Shown piece after piece: positions 15,688 through 23,866 of a stretch of DNA of 64,000 nucleotides. The notes beneath the pieces were generated by a model. The model ran no database searches, had not been told where the DNA came from, and worked only from the letters and a program-made list of their open reading frames with translations. Source of the stretch: an uncultured Acetatifactor sp. (GTDB lineage: Bacteria > Bacillota > Clostridia > Lachnospirales > Lachnospiraceae). Position 1 is the stretch's first letter. The number at the start of each line of letters is the position of its first letter. A program made the translations under genes and the position numbers. Location of the stretch: assembly GCA_910578995.1 (NCBI GenBank), contig CAJTSY010000002.1:60045-124044 (forward strand), in the 5' to 3' direction.

Positions 15688-17040
15688 CTAAGCGTCCTTG
15701 CCTGCCACAGCCATGTCCCGCACAAGTATGGCCGGAGAACCGAATTTTCCCCGAAGAAGCTCCAGGTCGTTTCCGATGATCTCCACCTTCTTCAGCAGCT
15801 CAAAGAAACTGCCGGATACGGTGATATTTTTCACGGGAGCGCCCTTTTTGCCCTCCGTGATCAGGAAGCCCTTGGAAGACAGGGAGAAGTCTCCGCTGAC
15901 CGGATTTGCCCCCGCGTGCAGCCCCTCCAGATCCGTTATATAGAGTCCTTCCCCGGCTGCCCGGAATATGTCCTCCAGGGCGCTGCCCTCACCCTGCGAC
16001 GGATGCAGATAGAATGTGAAAGGACTGACGCCCACGACGGAAGAATAGGATGCCTTGCTGGCGTTTCCCGTGGACTTCACCCCGGCCTTGGCAGCGGTCT
16101 TCAGATTGTGGAGCAGCGTAGCGAGTACACCGTTCTCCACCACGTTTTTGGCATAGGCGGCCACACCTTCCCCGTCAAAGGTCCTCTTCACCATGCTGTC
16201 CTTATACCTGGGATCGTCGGTGATGGTGACAATGTCCGCCGCGATCTTCTCCCCTTCCTTGTCCTTCAGCAGGGACATCCCCTTCTGGGCCTGCTCCGCG
16301 GAAAATACAGACGAATAGGTGGCAAGAAGCGTGGCCATGGCCTTATTGGAGAGCACAACCGTATACTTTCCGCTGGGAATACTGCCGGCCCCGATGGTGG
16401 ATACGGCTTCCTCCACAGCCTCCCCCGCGATCTCCTTCAGGTCAAGCTCCTGGATCGTTCTACCATCCTTCACCTTAAAGCCGTCATACATTTCCCCATT
16501 GTCTTCCACAATCGCCATACCGTAGCTGTTCGCCATGGAAAACTCGTCTTCCAGGTCCAGTCCGTTGGAATTGCAGAGGGCGTACTTCTGGCTGCCATAG
16601 ACGATATACGCCTGGGTGCCGTCCACCACACGTCTGTCCGCCCGGTACAGCTCCTTCTGAAGCGCAAGCGCCGTCTCCACCAGCTCCGCGCCGGAGGGCC
16701 GGGGGGAATCATTCTTCTCACACACGGCATAACTGTCGCCCTTTTTATGGATAAAGCACTCTTCCTCGCTCTCAATGGATCCGGCATTTTCCAGTGCCCG
16801 CGACACCAATGACCGGGCTTCCTCCTCCGTCAGATTCTCCGTTGACGCGTATCCTGCCTTGCCGCCTATGATACAGCGGAAGCAGACACCCATGTTCTCC
16901 TCCGTGGTGTATCCCTTCACTTCTTCCTTGTAGATCTCGACAGAATCCGACCAGCCGCCCTCATAATATAACTCATAATCCGCGATCCCGTTTTCCACGG
17001 CGTATCTGATCACGGCTTCCTTAAATTCCTGATATGTCAT
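15688..17040 (-). CDS. pmbA: TldE/PmbA-type metalloprotease partner
   Basis: A 450-residue member of the TldD/PmbA family (PF01523). It lacks the HExxxH zinc site found in its neighbour, as is normal for the PmbA/TldE subunit. Recognisable parts are YELYYEGGWSDSVEIYKEEVKGY at the N-terminus and VVGVSPFTFYLHPSQGEGS and NPVSGDFSLSSKGFLI near the C-terminus. With TldD it forms a heterodimeric protease that degrades unfolded or modified peptides, for example in maturing microcins. It starts 47 bp after tldD and ends the acyltransferase-tldD-pmbA run. Confidence 0.9.
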   Translation of the reverse strand: MTYQEFKEAVIRYAVENGIADYELYYEGGWSDSVEIYKEEVKGYTTEENMGVCFRCIIGGKAGYASTENLTEEEARSLVSRALENAGSIESEEECFIHKKGDSYAVCEKNDSPRPSGAELVETALALQKELYRADRRVVDGTQAYIVYGSQKYALCNSNGLDLEDEFSMANSYGMAIVEDNGEMYDGFKVKDGRTIQELDLKEIAGEAVEEAVSTIGAGSIPSGKYTVVLSNKAMATLLATYSSVFSAEQAQKGMSLLKDKEGEKIAADIVTITDDPRYKDSMVKRTFDGEGVAAYAKNVVENGVLATLLHNLKTAAKAGVKSTGNASKASYSSVVGVSPFTFYLHPSQGEGSALEDIFRAAGEGLYITDLEGLHAGANPVSGDFSLSSKGFLITEGKKGAPVKNITVSGSFFELLKKVEIIGNDLELLRGKFGSPAILVRDMAVAGKDA

Positions 17041-17087
17041 CTTAACCTCTCATTCTGCCTTTCTTAAGGCTTCATTTTATAAAATCC

Positions 17088-18467
17088 TCAGCGTCCCCCC
17101 ACTACAATAGAAGAAACCCTGATCAGCGGCTGTCCCACATCCGTGGGAATGCTGCCCGAAGAAGCGCCGCACATGCCCTGGGCCCTGGCTACATTTTTGC
17201 CCACCATGTCGATATTCATCAAAATCTCCGAACCCTTGCCGATGAGGCTGGCGCCGCGGACAGGCTCACAGATCTCGCCGTTTCGGATCACGTATCCCTC
17301 ATCCACGGAAAAGTTGAACTGGCCGGTTACAGGATTCACGGAGCCGCCGCCCATGCTCTTGGCATAGAGACCGTATTCTATGGAAGAAATGATATCCCTG
17401 TCTTCATCCTGCCCTGCCGCTATGTAAGTATTGGTCATGCGGGATGTGGGTTCGTAACTGTAGCTCTGGCGTCTGGAACTGCCGGTGGACGCCATGCCCA
17501 TCCTGCGCCCGTTCAGTTTATCGATCATGTAGCTCTTCAGGATACCGTTTTCAATGAGCACATTCCTCTGGGCCGGCGTTCCCTCGTCGTCGATATTTAT
17601 GGAACCCCAGGAATTGGGAATGGTGCCGTCGTCGATGGCCGTCACCTTCTCGTTTGCGATCTGGGTCCCCAGTTTCCCTGCAAACTGGGACTGGCCCAGT
17701 GCCACGGAAGACGCCTCCAGGGAATGTCCGCAGGCCTCATGGAAGATCACGCCGCCAAAGCCGTTCTCTATGGCCACGGGCATGGTACCCGCCTTGATGT
17801 AACCTGCATGCAGCATGGTGACTGCCTGGCGGGAAGCCTCCCTACCAAGCTCCTTCGGGTCATATTCCGAAAGAAGCTCCAGTCCCTTCCGTGCGCCGTG
17901 GTTTACGCTGCCGTCCTGATTCTCCCCATCCCTGCTGGCGATGGATGTAACCACGATCCTGTTGCGGATCTGCCTGTCATGGGTAAGCAGGCCCTCGCTG
18001 GTGGCGATCATGATCTGGTGATCCACCTCCAGATAGCTTCCGCTGACCTGGCTGATCTCGTCACCGTATTCCTTCGCGGCCAGGCATGCCTCCCGCACAT
18101 ACTCGATTTTCTCCGCGTTGCGCACATCCGCAGGCACGATCTTCACCGGATGGATATCCCCGAAGAGGCGCTCCCGCAGAAGGATGTCCTCCACTGCGGC
18201 TGTACCTGTAAGGGCATCCGCCACTTTGGAAGCACAGCTTAAAACCGCCTCCGGGGCCAGAGAGGAAGCGGAACCGGATACGCACCTTGTCCCCTTGAAA
18301 ATCCGGATGCCCACCCCGGATATCACGGCGTCGGCGATCTTATCCGTCTTGCCGGATATCAGGTTGATGTTCTTGTTCAGGGTGTGCTCCGCGAACACCT
18401 CCGCATAGTCCGCGCCGGTGGCGAGGGCACGCCTCAAGGCTTCTTTTACCAGTTGTCTTGATAACAT
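17088..18467 (-). CDS. tldD: TldD-type metalloprotease
   Basis: A 459-residue zinc metalloprotease subunit. FGGVIFHEACGHSLEA contains the HExxxH metal site. Other family features are AEHTLNKNINLISGKTDKI near the start, and GGGSVNPVTGQFNFSVDEGYVIRNG and AQGMCGASSGSIP near the end. ATG 18467 is preceded by AGGAGG; the frame upstream overlaps the acyltransferase gene. It works with PmbA/TldE encoded directly downstream. No ribosomally made peptide precursor is seen next to it, so a general proteolytic role is more likely than toxin maturation. Confidence 0.94.
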   Translation of the reverse strand: MLSRQLVKEALRRALATGADYAEVFAEHTLNKNINLISGKTDKIADAVISGVGIRIFKGTRCVSGSASSLAPEAVLSCASKVADALTGTAAVEDILLRERLFGDIHPVKIVPADVRNAEKIEYVREACLAAKEYGDEISQVSGSYLEVDHQIMIATSEGLLTHDRQIRNRIVVTSIASRDGENQDGSVNHGARKGLELLSEYDPKELGREASRQAVTMLHAGYIKAGTMPVAIENGFGGVIFHEACGHSLEASSVALGQSQFAGKLGTQIANEKVTAIDDGTIPNSWGSINIDDEGTPAQRNVLIENGILKSYMIDKLNGRRMGMASTGSSRRQSYSYEPTSRMTNTYIAAGQDEDRDIISSIEYGLYAKSMGGGSVNPVTGQFNFSVDEGYVIRNGEICEPVRGASLIGKGSEILMNIDMVGKNVARAQGMCGASSGSIPTDVGQPLIRVSSIVVGGR

Positions 18468-18492
18468 ATGTAACCTCCTGTTAAATATTATA

Positions 18493-19545
18493 CTATTGAA
18501 AAGTAATCCACTTTCCCACCACGGGAATCTTGCCTGCGAGCCACCCCAGAACCATGGCCGCCGCAAAAATCCCCACTGTCATAACCGGAATGGCGATAAC
18601 AGGCGGAAATGAGATTACCTTGATTCCCAAAAGATTCAGTTTTTCTATAAAAAACGGATGTACCATATACACAAAAAAAGTACTTCCTGCCATGGCTGCT
18701 GCCAGCCCTGAGCGGTTGGCATGCTCCGGCACCCTGATCTGTTTAAAAAACACGAACACAGCAATGCTGAAAAGCAGGATATTCAGGCTGCTGGGACTGC
18801 ACCAGTGGTCATCATGCTCCAGGGTTCTCCGGGAGTCCGCCAGGGTTTTTAAAATGGTAAACAGCAGACCGCCTGTCCCCCCTGCATATATAAGGTATCT
18901 CCACCGCCTGGGAATCTCCGTCTTGTACAGGAAAAATCCGCCCATAAAATAACCGATGTACCCTGTAAAAACATACAGATGCATTGAAGTAATAAAGGCC
19001 ATGACCCTTCCCTCCCACACATCCGAAAGGAAATTTCCCGCAGCAAAGCGGAAAAAGACCCAGAGCAGGAGGAAATATCCCAGCACCCTGGTATCCTCGC
19101 ATATCTTTCTCAGCACAGGAACCAACAGGTAAAAACCAAGCAGATCCAGAAGAAACCACATATGACCGTGTCCCATGACCAGGCGTGTGAATGCATTTGA
19201 CCACATATCTTTGGTCACACTGTTCCAGCCGTGCAGGATCCCGTTAAAAAGTACACTTTGGAAAGCATAAAAAACAGACCATAAAAAGAAACTGAGCAGT
19301 AGCTTTCCGATCTTTCCCGCCCACTTCCGGGCAGACAGCTCCTTCCCCGGATCTAGCAGAAACAGCCCGCTAAGCATGAAAAACACTGGCACACCGAACC
19401 TGGTGAAGCTGTTGAATACCGTCATCACGGCAAAATCACTGCCGTTCACATCCACAACCCCCCAGTAACTGTTGGAAATGTGCAGCAGGACAACCGCAAA
19501 GCAGGCAGTAACACGCAGCAAATCGTATTCCACCCTTCTCCCCAT
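18493..19545 (-). CDS. Acyltransferase family 3 membrane protein
   Basis: A 350-residue polytopic protein with the acyltransferase-3 start (RVEYDLLRVTACFAVVLLHISNSYW, the conserved His in the first helix) and RFGVPVFFMLSGLFLLDPGKE. About ten helices. Proteins of this family O-acetylate or otherwise acylate surface polysaccharides and peptidoglycan. AGGAGG lies five bases before the ATG. It is 25 bp upstream of tldD in the same direction, probably cotranscribed, though a functional link is not obvious. Confidence 0.85.
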   Translation of the reverse strand: MGRRVEYDLLRVTACFAVVLLHISNSYWGVVDVNGSDFAVMTVFNSFTRFGVPVFFMLSGLFLLDPGKELSARKWAGKIGKLLLSFFLWSVFYAFQSVLFNGILHGWNSVTKDMWSNAFTRLVMGHGHMWFLLDLLGFYLLVPVLRKICEDTRVLGYFLLLWVFFRFAAGNFLSDVWEGRVMAFITSMHLYVFTGYIGYFMGGFFLYKTEIPRRWRYLIYAGGTGGLLFTILKTLADSRRTLEHDDHWCSPSSLNILLFSIAVFVFFKQIRVPEHANRSGLAAAMAGSTFFVYMVHPFFIEKLNLLGIKVISFPPVIAIPVMTVGIFAAAMVLGWLAGKIPVVGKWITFQ

Positions 19546-19649
19546 ATTTCCTCCTGATTATGTACATTACTCCGTCTGCCGCTCAGGATGCAGAAAATCC
19601 CCTGCCGAACCTGCCGGAACGACAAGGGATTCAGTAACATTCCTGTTAA

Positions 19650-21740
19650 CTATTTCTGTGCCACATCCTTCATGGAGAAGCTGATCCTGCCCATCCTGTC
19701 CTTGCCCAGGCAGACCACCGTAACGATGTCGCCCAGTGTCAGCACATCCTCCACACGGTTGATCCTCTCCCTGGCGATCTTGGAGATATGCACCATTCCC
19801 TCCTTGCCGGGGGCGAATTCAATAAAGGCGCCGAACTCCTTAATGCTGACAACCTTACCTTTGAAAATCTGGCCTTCTTCAAAATCCGTGACAATCATCT
19901 GGATCATCTCCACAGCCTTATCCATCACAGCCTTGTCGGTACCGCACACGGATACGTTGCCGTCGTCGGTGATGTCAATCTTCACTCCCGTACGGGCAAT
20001 GATCTCGTTGATTGTCTTTCCTCTCTGGCCCACCACGTCGCCGATCCGCTCGGGATCAATCTGGATGGAGATGATCTTGGGAGCGTAAGGGCCTACCTCC
20101 GGCCTGGGCGCGGAGATTGCAGGCTTCATACAATTGTCCATAATGAAGAGCCTTGCCTCACGGCATCTTGCAATGGCTCCCTCCACGATGGGTCTGGTCA
20201 GCCCGTGTATCTTGATATCCATCTGGATGGCAGTGATGCCTTCCGTTGTGCCTGTCACCTTGAAATCCATGTCCCCGAAGAAATCCTCCAGGCCCTGGAT
20301 GTCAGTGAGCAGCACATAATCGTCGTCTGTGTCCCCGGTCACCAGGCCGCAGGAGATGCCTGCCACCATCTTCTTGATGGGCACGCCCGCAGCCATCAGG
20401 GACATGCAGGATGCGCAGGTGGACGCCATGGATGTGGATCCGTTGGATTCGAAAGTCTCTGAAACCGTGCGGATGGCGTAGGGGAATTCCTCCTCGCTGG
20501 GCAGGACAGGGATCAGCGCCCTCTCTGCCAGTGCTCCGTGGCCGATCTCACGCCTTCCGGGCCCCCTGGAGGGTTTTGTCTCACCCACGGAGTAGGACGG
20601 GAAATTGTAATGGTGCATATAGCGCTTGCTGACTTCGTTCTCATCCAGGCCGTCGATCCTCTGCTGCTCTGACAGGGGAGCCAGTGTACATACATTGCAG
20701 ATCTGGGTCTGTCCCCTGGTGAACATGGCGGAACCATGTACCCTGGGAATGATGTCGACTTCCGCTGCCAGAGGACGGATCTGTGTGATGGCACGTCCGT
20801 CGGGACGCTTGTGGTCTTTTAAGATCATCTTGCGGACGGTCTTCTTCTCATACTGGTATACTGCCTCGCCCAGAATGGCAAGCCACTCCTCATTTTCCGC
20901 AAAAGCTTCCTCCAGCCTGGCGGTAATGTTCCGGATATTCTCCTCCCTGGTCTGCTTGTCATCCGTAAACACGGCCACTTCCATCTCTTCCGGGGGAACT
21001 AGTTTCCTGATCTCATCAAACATCTCCCCGGGAATGGCGCAGCTGGTATAGGCATGCTTCTCCTTCCCAACCTCTGCCACAATCCTGTCAATAAACGCGA
21101 TAATGGTCTGGTTGATCTCATGGGCCTTGTAGATGGCTTCGATCATCTTCTCCTCCGGAACTTCGTTCGCCCCGGCTTCAATCATGATTACCTTCTCCCT
21201 GGTAGATGCCACAGTCAGATTCAGATCCCCGTTCTTCCATTCCTCCTGGGAAGGGTTGACCACAAACATGCCGTTCACCAGTCCCATCTGGGTCATGGCG
21301 CAGGGGCCGTCAAAAGGAATATCCGAGATACATGTGGCGATGGCAGCGCCAAGCATGGCCACCAGTTCCGGACGGCATGCAGGATCAACGCTCATGACCA
21401 TATTGTTCAGTGTCACATCATTGCGGTAATCCTTGGGGAAAAGGGGACGCATGGGCCTGTCAATGACCCGGCTGGTCAGGATGGCATTCTCGCTTGCCTT
21501 GCCCTCCCTCTTGTTAAAGCCTCCGGGAATCTTTCCCACCGAATACATCTTCTCCTCATATTCCACGCTTAAGGGAAAGAAATCAATTCCCTCCCTGGGT
21601 TTCTCCGATGCCGTAGCGGTGGAAAGCACCACCGTATCGCCGTAATGCATAAACGCACATCCGTTGGCCTGCTTGCCCACGCGGCCTATGTCAACCTTCA
21701 AGATGCGTCCTGCCAGTTCCATTTCATAAGTCTGATACAT
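19650..21740 (-). CDS. pnp: Polyribonucleotide nucleotidyltransferase (PNPase)
   Basis: A 696-residue 3'-5' phosphorolytic exoribonuclease. Two RNase PH domains (residues about 1-215, with CRPELVAMLGAAIATCISDIPFDGP, and 290-530, with SVGETKPSRGPGRREIGHGALAERAL), a KH domain (GKTINEIIARTGVKIDI) and an S1 domain (GQIFKGKVVSIKEFGAFIEF) are all present. It degrades mRNA and processes small RNAs. GGAGGAG precedes the ATG. rpsO lies 230 bp upstream in the same direction, the classical rpsO-pnp pairing. Confidence 0.98.
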   Translation of the reverse strand: MYQTYEMELAGRILKVDIGRVGKQANGCAFMHYGDTVVLSTATASEKPREGIDFFPLSVEYEEKMYSVGKIPGGFNKREGKASENAILTSRVIDRPMRPLFPKDYRNDVTLNNMVMSVDPACRPELVAMLGAAIATCISDIPFDGPCAMTQMGLVNGMFVVNPSQEEWKNGDLNLTVASTREKVIMIEAGANEVPEEKMIEAIYKAHEINQTIIAFIDRIVAEVGKEKHAYTSCAIPGEMFDEIRKLVPPEEMEVAVFTDDKQTREENIRNITARLEEAFAENEEWLAILGEAVYQYEKKTVRKMILKDHKRPDGRAITQIRPLAAEVDIIPRVHGSAMFTRGQTQICNVCTLAPLSEQQRIDGLDENEVSKRYMHHYNFPSYSVGETKPSRGPGRREIGHGALAERALIPVLPSEEEFPYAIRTVSETFESNGSTSMASTCASCMSLMAAGVPIKKMVAGISCGLVTGDTDDDYVLLTDIQGLEDFFGDMDFKVTGTTEGITAIQMDIKIHGLTRPIVEGAIARCREARLFIMDNCMKPAISAPRPEVGPYAPKIISIQIDPERIGDVVGQRGKTINEIIARTGVKIDITDDGNVSVCGTDKAVMDKAVEMIQMIVTDFEEGQIFKGKVVSIKEFGAFIEFAPGKEGMVHISKIARERINRVEDVLTLGDIVTVVCLGKDRMGRISFSMKDVAQK

Positions 21741-21904
21741 AAATTCCTCTCCTCCATTCCGCCGTCCCTGACGGCTTTCCCTATGCTCCCACAGGAACAG
21801 AAGATACCGAAACTACTGAAAAAGCCGTGGAAGCGGATTCCCATACCCTTTTCAGCGGTCTCGGAACATTCTTCTGTCCCCGGCAGTGCCTTGTCCTTCC
21901 CGTC

Positions 21905-21962
21905 TGCCATAAATAAGCAGACCTGAAATGCCCTTTGCACATCTCAAGCCTGCCTTATTTAC
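21905..21962 (-). terminator. Stem-loop between rpsO and pnp
   Basis: On the minus strand AAATAAGGCAG and CTGCTTATTT form an imperfect stem around a 30-base loop just after the rpsO stop. There is no clear U-run beyond the stem, so it may be an attenuator or an RNase processing site instead of a full terminator. The rest of the 230-bp gap shows no gene. Confidence 0.45.
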
Positions 21963-21970
21963 ACTCTGAT

Positions 21971-22237
21971 TTATTTCCTCAAACCGAGTCTCTCGATCAG
22001 GGTACGATATCTCTCGATATCCTTCTTCTTCAAATATTCCAGAAAACCACGTCTCTGACCTACCATCTTCAGCATGCCGCGGCGGGAGTGGTGATCTTTA
22101 GGGTTCACCTTTAAATGCTCCGTGAGCTCCTGGATCCTTGCTGTCAATACCGCTACCTGTACCTCGGGTGAACCGGTGTCTCCAGGCGTCCTGGCATACT
22201 CGTTCATAATCGCCGTTTTCTTTTCCTTTGAAATCAT
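21971..22237 (-). CDS. rpsO: Small ribosomal subunit protein S15
   Basis: An 88-residue protein with the full S15 signature: MISKEKKTAIMNEYARTPGDTGSPEVQ, LTEHLKVNPKDHHSRRGMLKMVGQRRGFLEYL and a short basic end. It binds the central domain of 16S rRNA and nucleates 30S assembly. ATG 22237 follows AAGGAGGA; nine extra upstream codons are not part of the family. It lies upstream of pnp. Its own promoter and a structured leader are visible upstream. Confidence 0.98.
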   Translation of the reverse strand: MISKEKKTAIMNEYARTPGDTGSPEVQVAVLTARIQELTEHLKVNPKDHHSRRGMLKMVGQRRGFLEYLKKKDIERYRTLIERLGLRK

Positions 22238-22266
22238 CTTTCTTCCTCCTTCAAATTTTACCACCT

Positions 22267-22306
22267 GACACTAAGACCGGGTCGGAGTATCCCGCATCCG
22301 GGTGTC
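22267..22306 (-). promoter_or_regulatory. Structured rpsO leader, possible S15 autoregulatory RNA
   Basis: The transcript leader contains GACAC paired with GTGTC (40 bases apart) around an inner CCGG-CCGG stem, ending 30 bases before the start codon. S15 represses its own translation through leader structures in several bacteria. The specific recognition motif has not been verified here. Confidence 0.35.
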
Positions 22307-22349
22307 GGCTGAGACGCAGGCTCTTTTGGCCCGTCTATCATACTTTGTT

Positions 22350-22378
22350 ATCATAGCATATTCCTGCCCGCTTGTAAA
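22350..22378 (-). promoter_or_regulatory. Predicted rpsO promoter
   Basis: TTTACA (22373-22378), 17 bases, TATGAT (22350-22355) on the minus strand, each one base from consensus. Confidence 0.65.
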
Positions 22379-22406
22379 CCGGAATTTTCGTTTTTTCCAT
22401 ATCCGT

Positions 22407-22603
22407 ACAGCGCCGTGTTACTGTTCACTCGGTGCCTCCGCGAGGGTTTTCGTGCGCATTATGCACGAAAAGCCCGAGACAGCGGGCGCCAAAATGAGCG
22501 TTCTTTGCTCAATTCATGACAATAGAATTCTGCACTTGAATTCTATTGTATGTGTGCATCATGTTGCTGTGAACGGCGAAGCCGTGAACAGTAACAGCGC
22601 CGT
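22407..22603. mobile_element. MITE-like structured element with terminal inverted repeats and target duplication
   Basis: A 181-bp element (22416-22596) bounded by perfect 13-bp inverted repeats, TGTTACTGTTCAC and GTGAACAGTAACA. Both sides carry the direct repeat GCGCCG (22410-22415 and 22597-22602), extendable to ACAGCGCCGT if it overlaps the ends. Inside are three strong hairpins: TTTTCGTGC/GCACGAAAA (22447-22471), AATAGAATTC/GAATTCTATT (22521-22547) and CACGGC-TTCG-CCGTG type (22570-22588). No reading frame of note. It sits between rpsO and the NlpC/P60 gene. Confidence 0.65.
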
Positions 22604-22640
22604 TATTGTTTACTGCTTCATCTTTCACAGCAGCCCTTTT

Positions 22641-23675
22641 TCAATCCTGCAGAAGCCGTACATACTTTACAGGGCTGCGGTACGTATAGTTGCTGATCTT
22701 GATTCCGGTGCGCTCATTGCTGGCATGCACCACCTTGCCTCCGCCTATATAGATGGCCACATGGTTAATATGGCCCCTGCTGTTGCCATAGAAGACCAGG
22801 TCTCCGGGCTGCAGCTCTCCTGCGGAAATCTTGGTTCCATAACCTGCCTGGGAAGCCGCATGGTGAGGCAGGGAAATTCCATATTTCTTAAACACGCTCA
22901 GCACGAAACCGGAACAGTCCGCACCCTTGGTGAGGCTGGTACCGCCCCACACATAGCGGTTGCCCACAAACTGCTTCGCATACTCCACCAGGTCCACACG
23001 GACGTCAGAGACACCCTGACCGTAGAGGAGCTCCGTCATGGTGATTGCCGTATCCAGTTTTTCCGTCACCGTCACATAGTCTGCGGATACATACGCCACA
23101 TCCGAGTCCACGTTCACCTTAATCCAGCCCTCCAGGGTCTCCACATAGTCCATCTCCTCCCCCGAAGCCACCTGTGTAAGGATAGCGCTTTCCGTGTCAG
23201 GTTCCTCCCTTACATTCAGGCCGTCCCCGTTCACCACTACCACAGTGCGCACGATCTCGTTGGCCTTCAATATGGCGTCAGGCCCCATAAGCAGATAGTC
23301 CGTACTCACATATCCTTCCACCTCGCCGGACTTGATATAAGCCCAGCCGTCTGCCGTCTCAAGCACTTCGCATGCGGAGTCCTTTGGCATCTTCCCCACC
23401 ATCTTGCCGTCGGTGGAAGGCGTCTCGCGCACATTCAGGTTGCCGCTCTCCACATTTGCAATACCGATATTGGTATATCCCCAGGCCGCTCCCTGGGCCT
23501 GCTGGCCCAGTTCAATATATTCCTCAGTTGATAACTTTGTCTCCAAAACAGACGCCACGCCCGCGGCCTGCAGAATGCCGGACTCCTCCGCATATACTGG
23601 CAGGGGGGTCAGCGCCATACATAAAAACAATCCTGCAGAAGCTGCCGCAATCTTTCTGTTTCCAAAATGTCTCAT
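22641..23675 (-). CDS. Secreted NlpC/P60 peptidoglycan hydrolase with two SH3 domains
   Basis: A 344-residue exported protein. The signal peptide spans residues 1-29 (basic start, hydrophobic core, cut near PVYA-EES). Two bacterial SH3 domains follow (about 75-130, NLNVRETPSTDGKMVGKMP; and 148-200, GLNVREEPDTESAILTQV). The NlpC/P60 endopeptidase domain (about 220-344) has the catalytic GADCSGF cysteine and HINHVAIYIG histidine. It should cleave stem peptides of the cell wall. ATG 23675 follows GGAGAG at five bases. It is monocistronic, with a perfect consensus promoter and a WalR-type box in the leader. Confidence 0.94.
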   Translation of the reverse strand: MRHFGNRKIAAASAGLFLCMALTPLPVYAEESGILQAAGVASVLETKLSTEEYIELGQQAQGAAWGYTNIGIANVESGNLNVRETPSTDGKMVGKMPKDSACEVLETADGWAYIKSGEVEGYVSTDYLLMGPDAILKANEIVRTVVVVNGDGLNVREEPDTESAILTQVASGEEMDYVETLEGWIKVNVDSDVAYVSADYVTVTEKLDTAITMTELLYGQGVSDVRVDLVEYAKQFVGNRYVWGGTSLTKGADCSGFVLSVFKKYGISLPHHAASQAGYGTKISAGELQPGDLVFYGNSRGHINHVAIYIGGGKVVHASNERTGIKISNYTYRSPVKYVRLLQD

Positions 23676-23759
23676 GTAATCTCTCCTGTTCCGTCCCTGC
23701 ACCGGTGCGGGGAACCGTGTCTGGTTTTCTTAATTAATCTGCGAACTTTTTAACAAATA

Positions 23760-23818
23760 TGTTACGAATTTGTTACGCCGTTAAAAAAGATTATACATTC
23801 ACTCTGGTTTTCTGTCAA
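23760..23818 (-). promoter_or_regulatory. nlpC/P60 gene promoter with WalR-type box
   Basis: Minus strand TTGACA (23813-23818), 17 bases, TATAAT (23790-23795), both perfect. At 23760-23776 the plus strand reads TGTTAC-GAATT-TGTTAC, an exact match to the WalR/YycF pattern TGTWAH-N5-TGTWAH. It lies just downstream of the start site, where binding would be expected to repress. Confidence 0.65.
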
Positions 23819-23866
23819 CAGCTTCCTGCCATTTTTTCTATTTTTTCTGATTGCTTTTTGCGGTTT

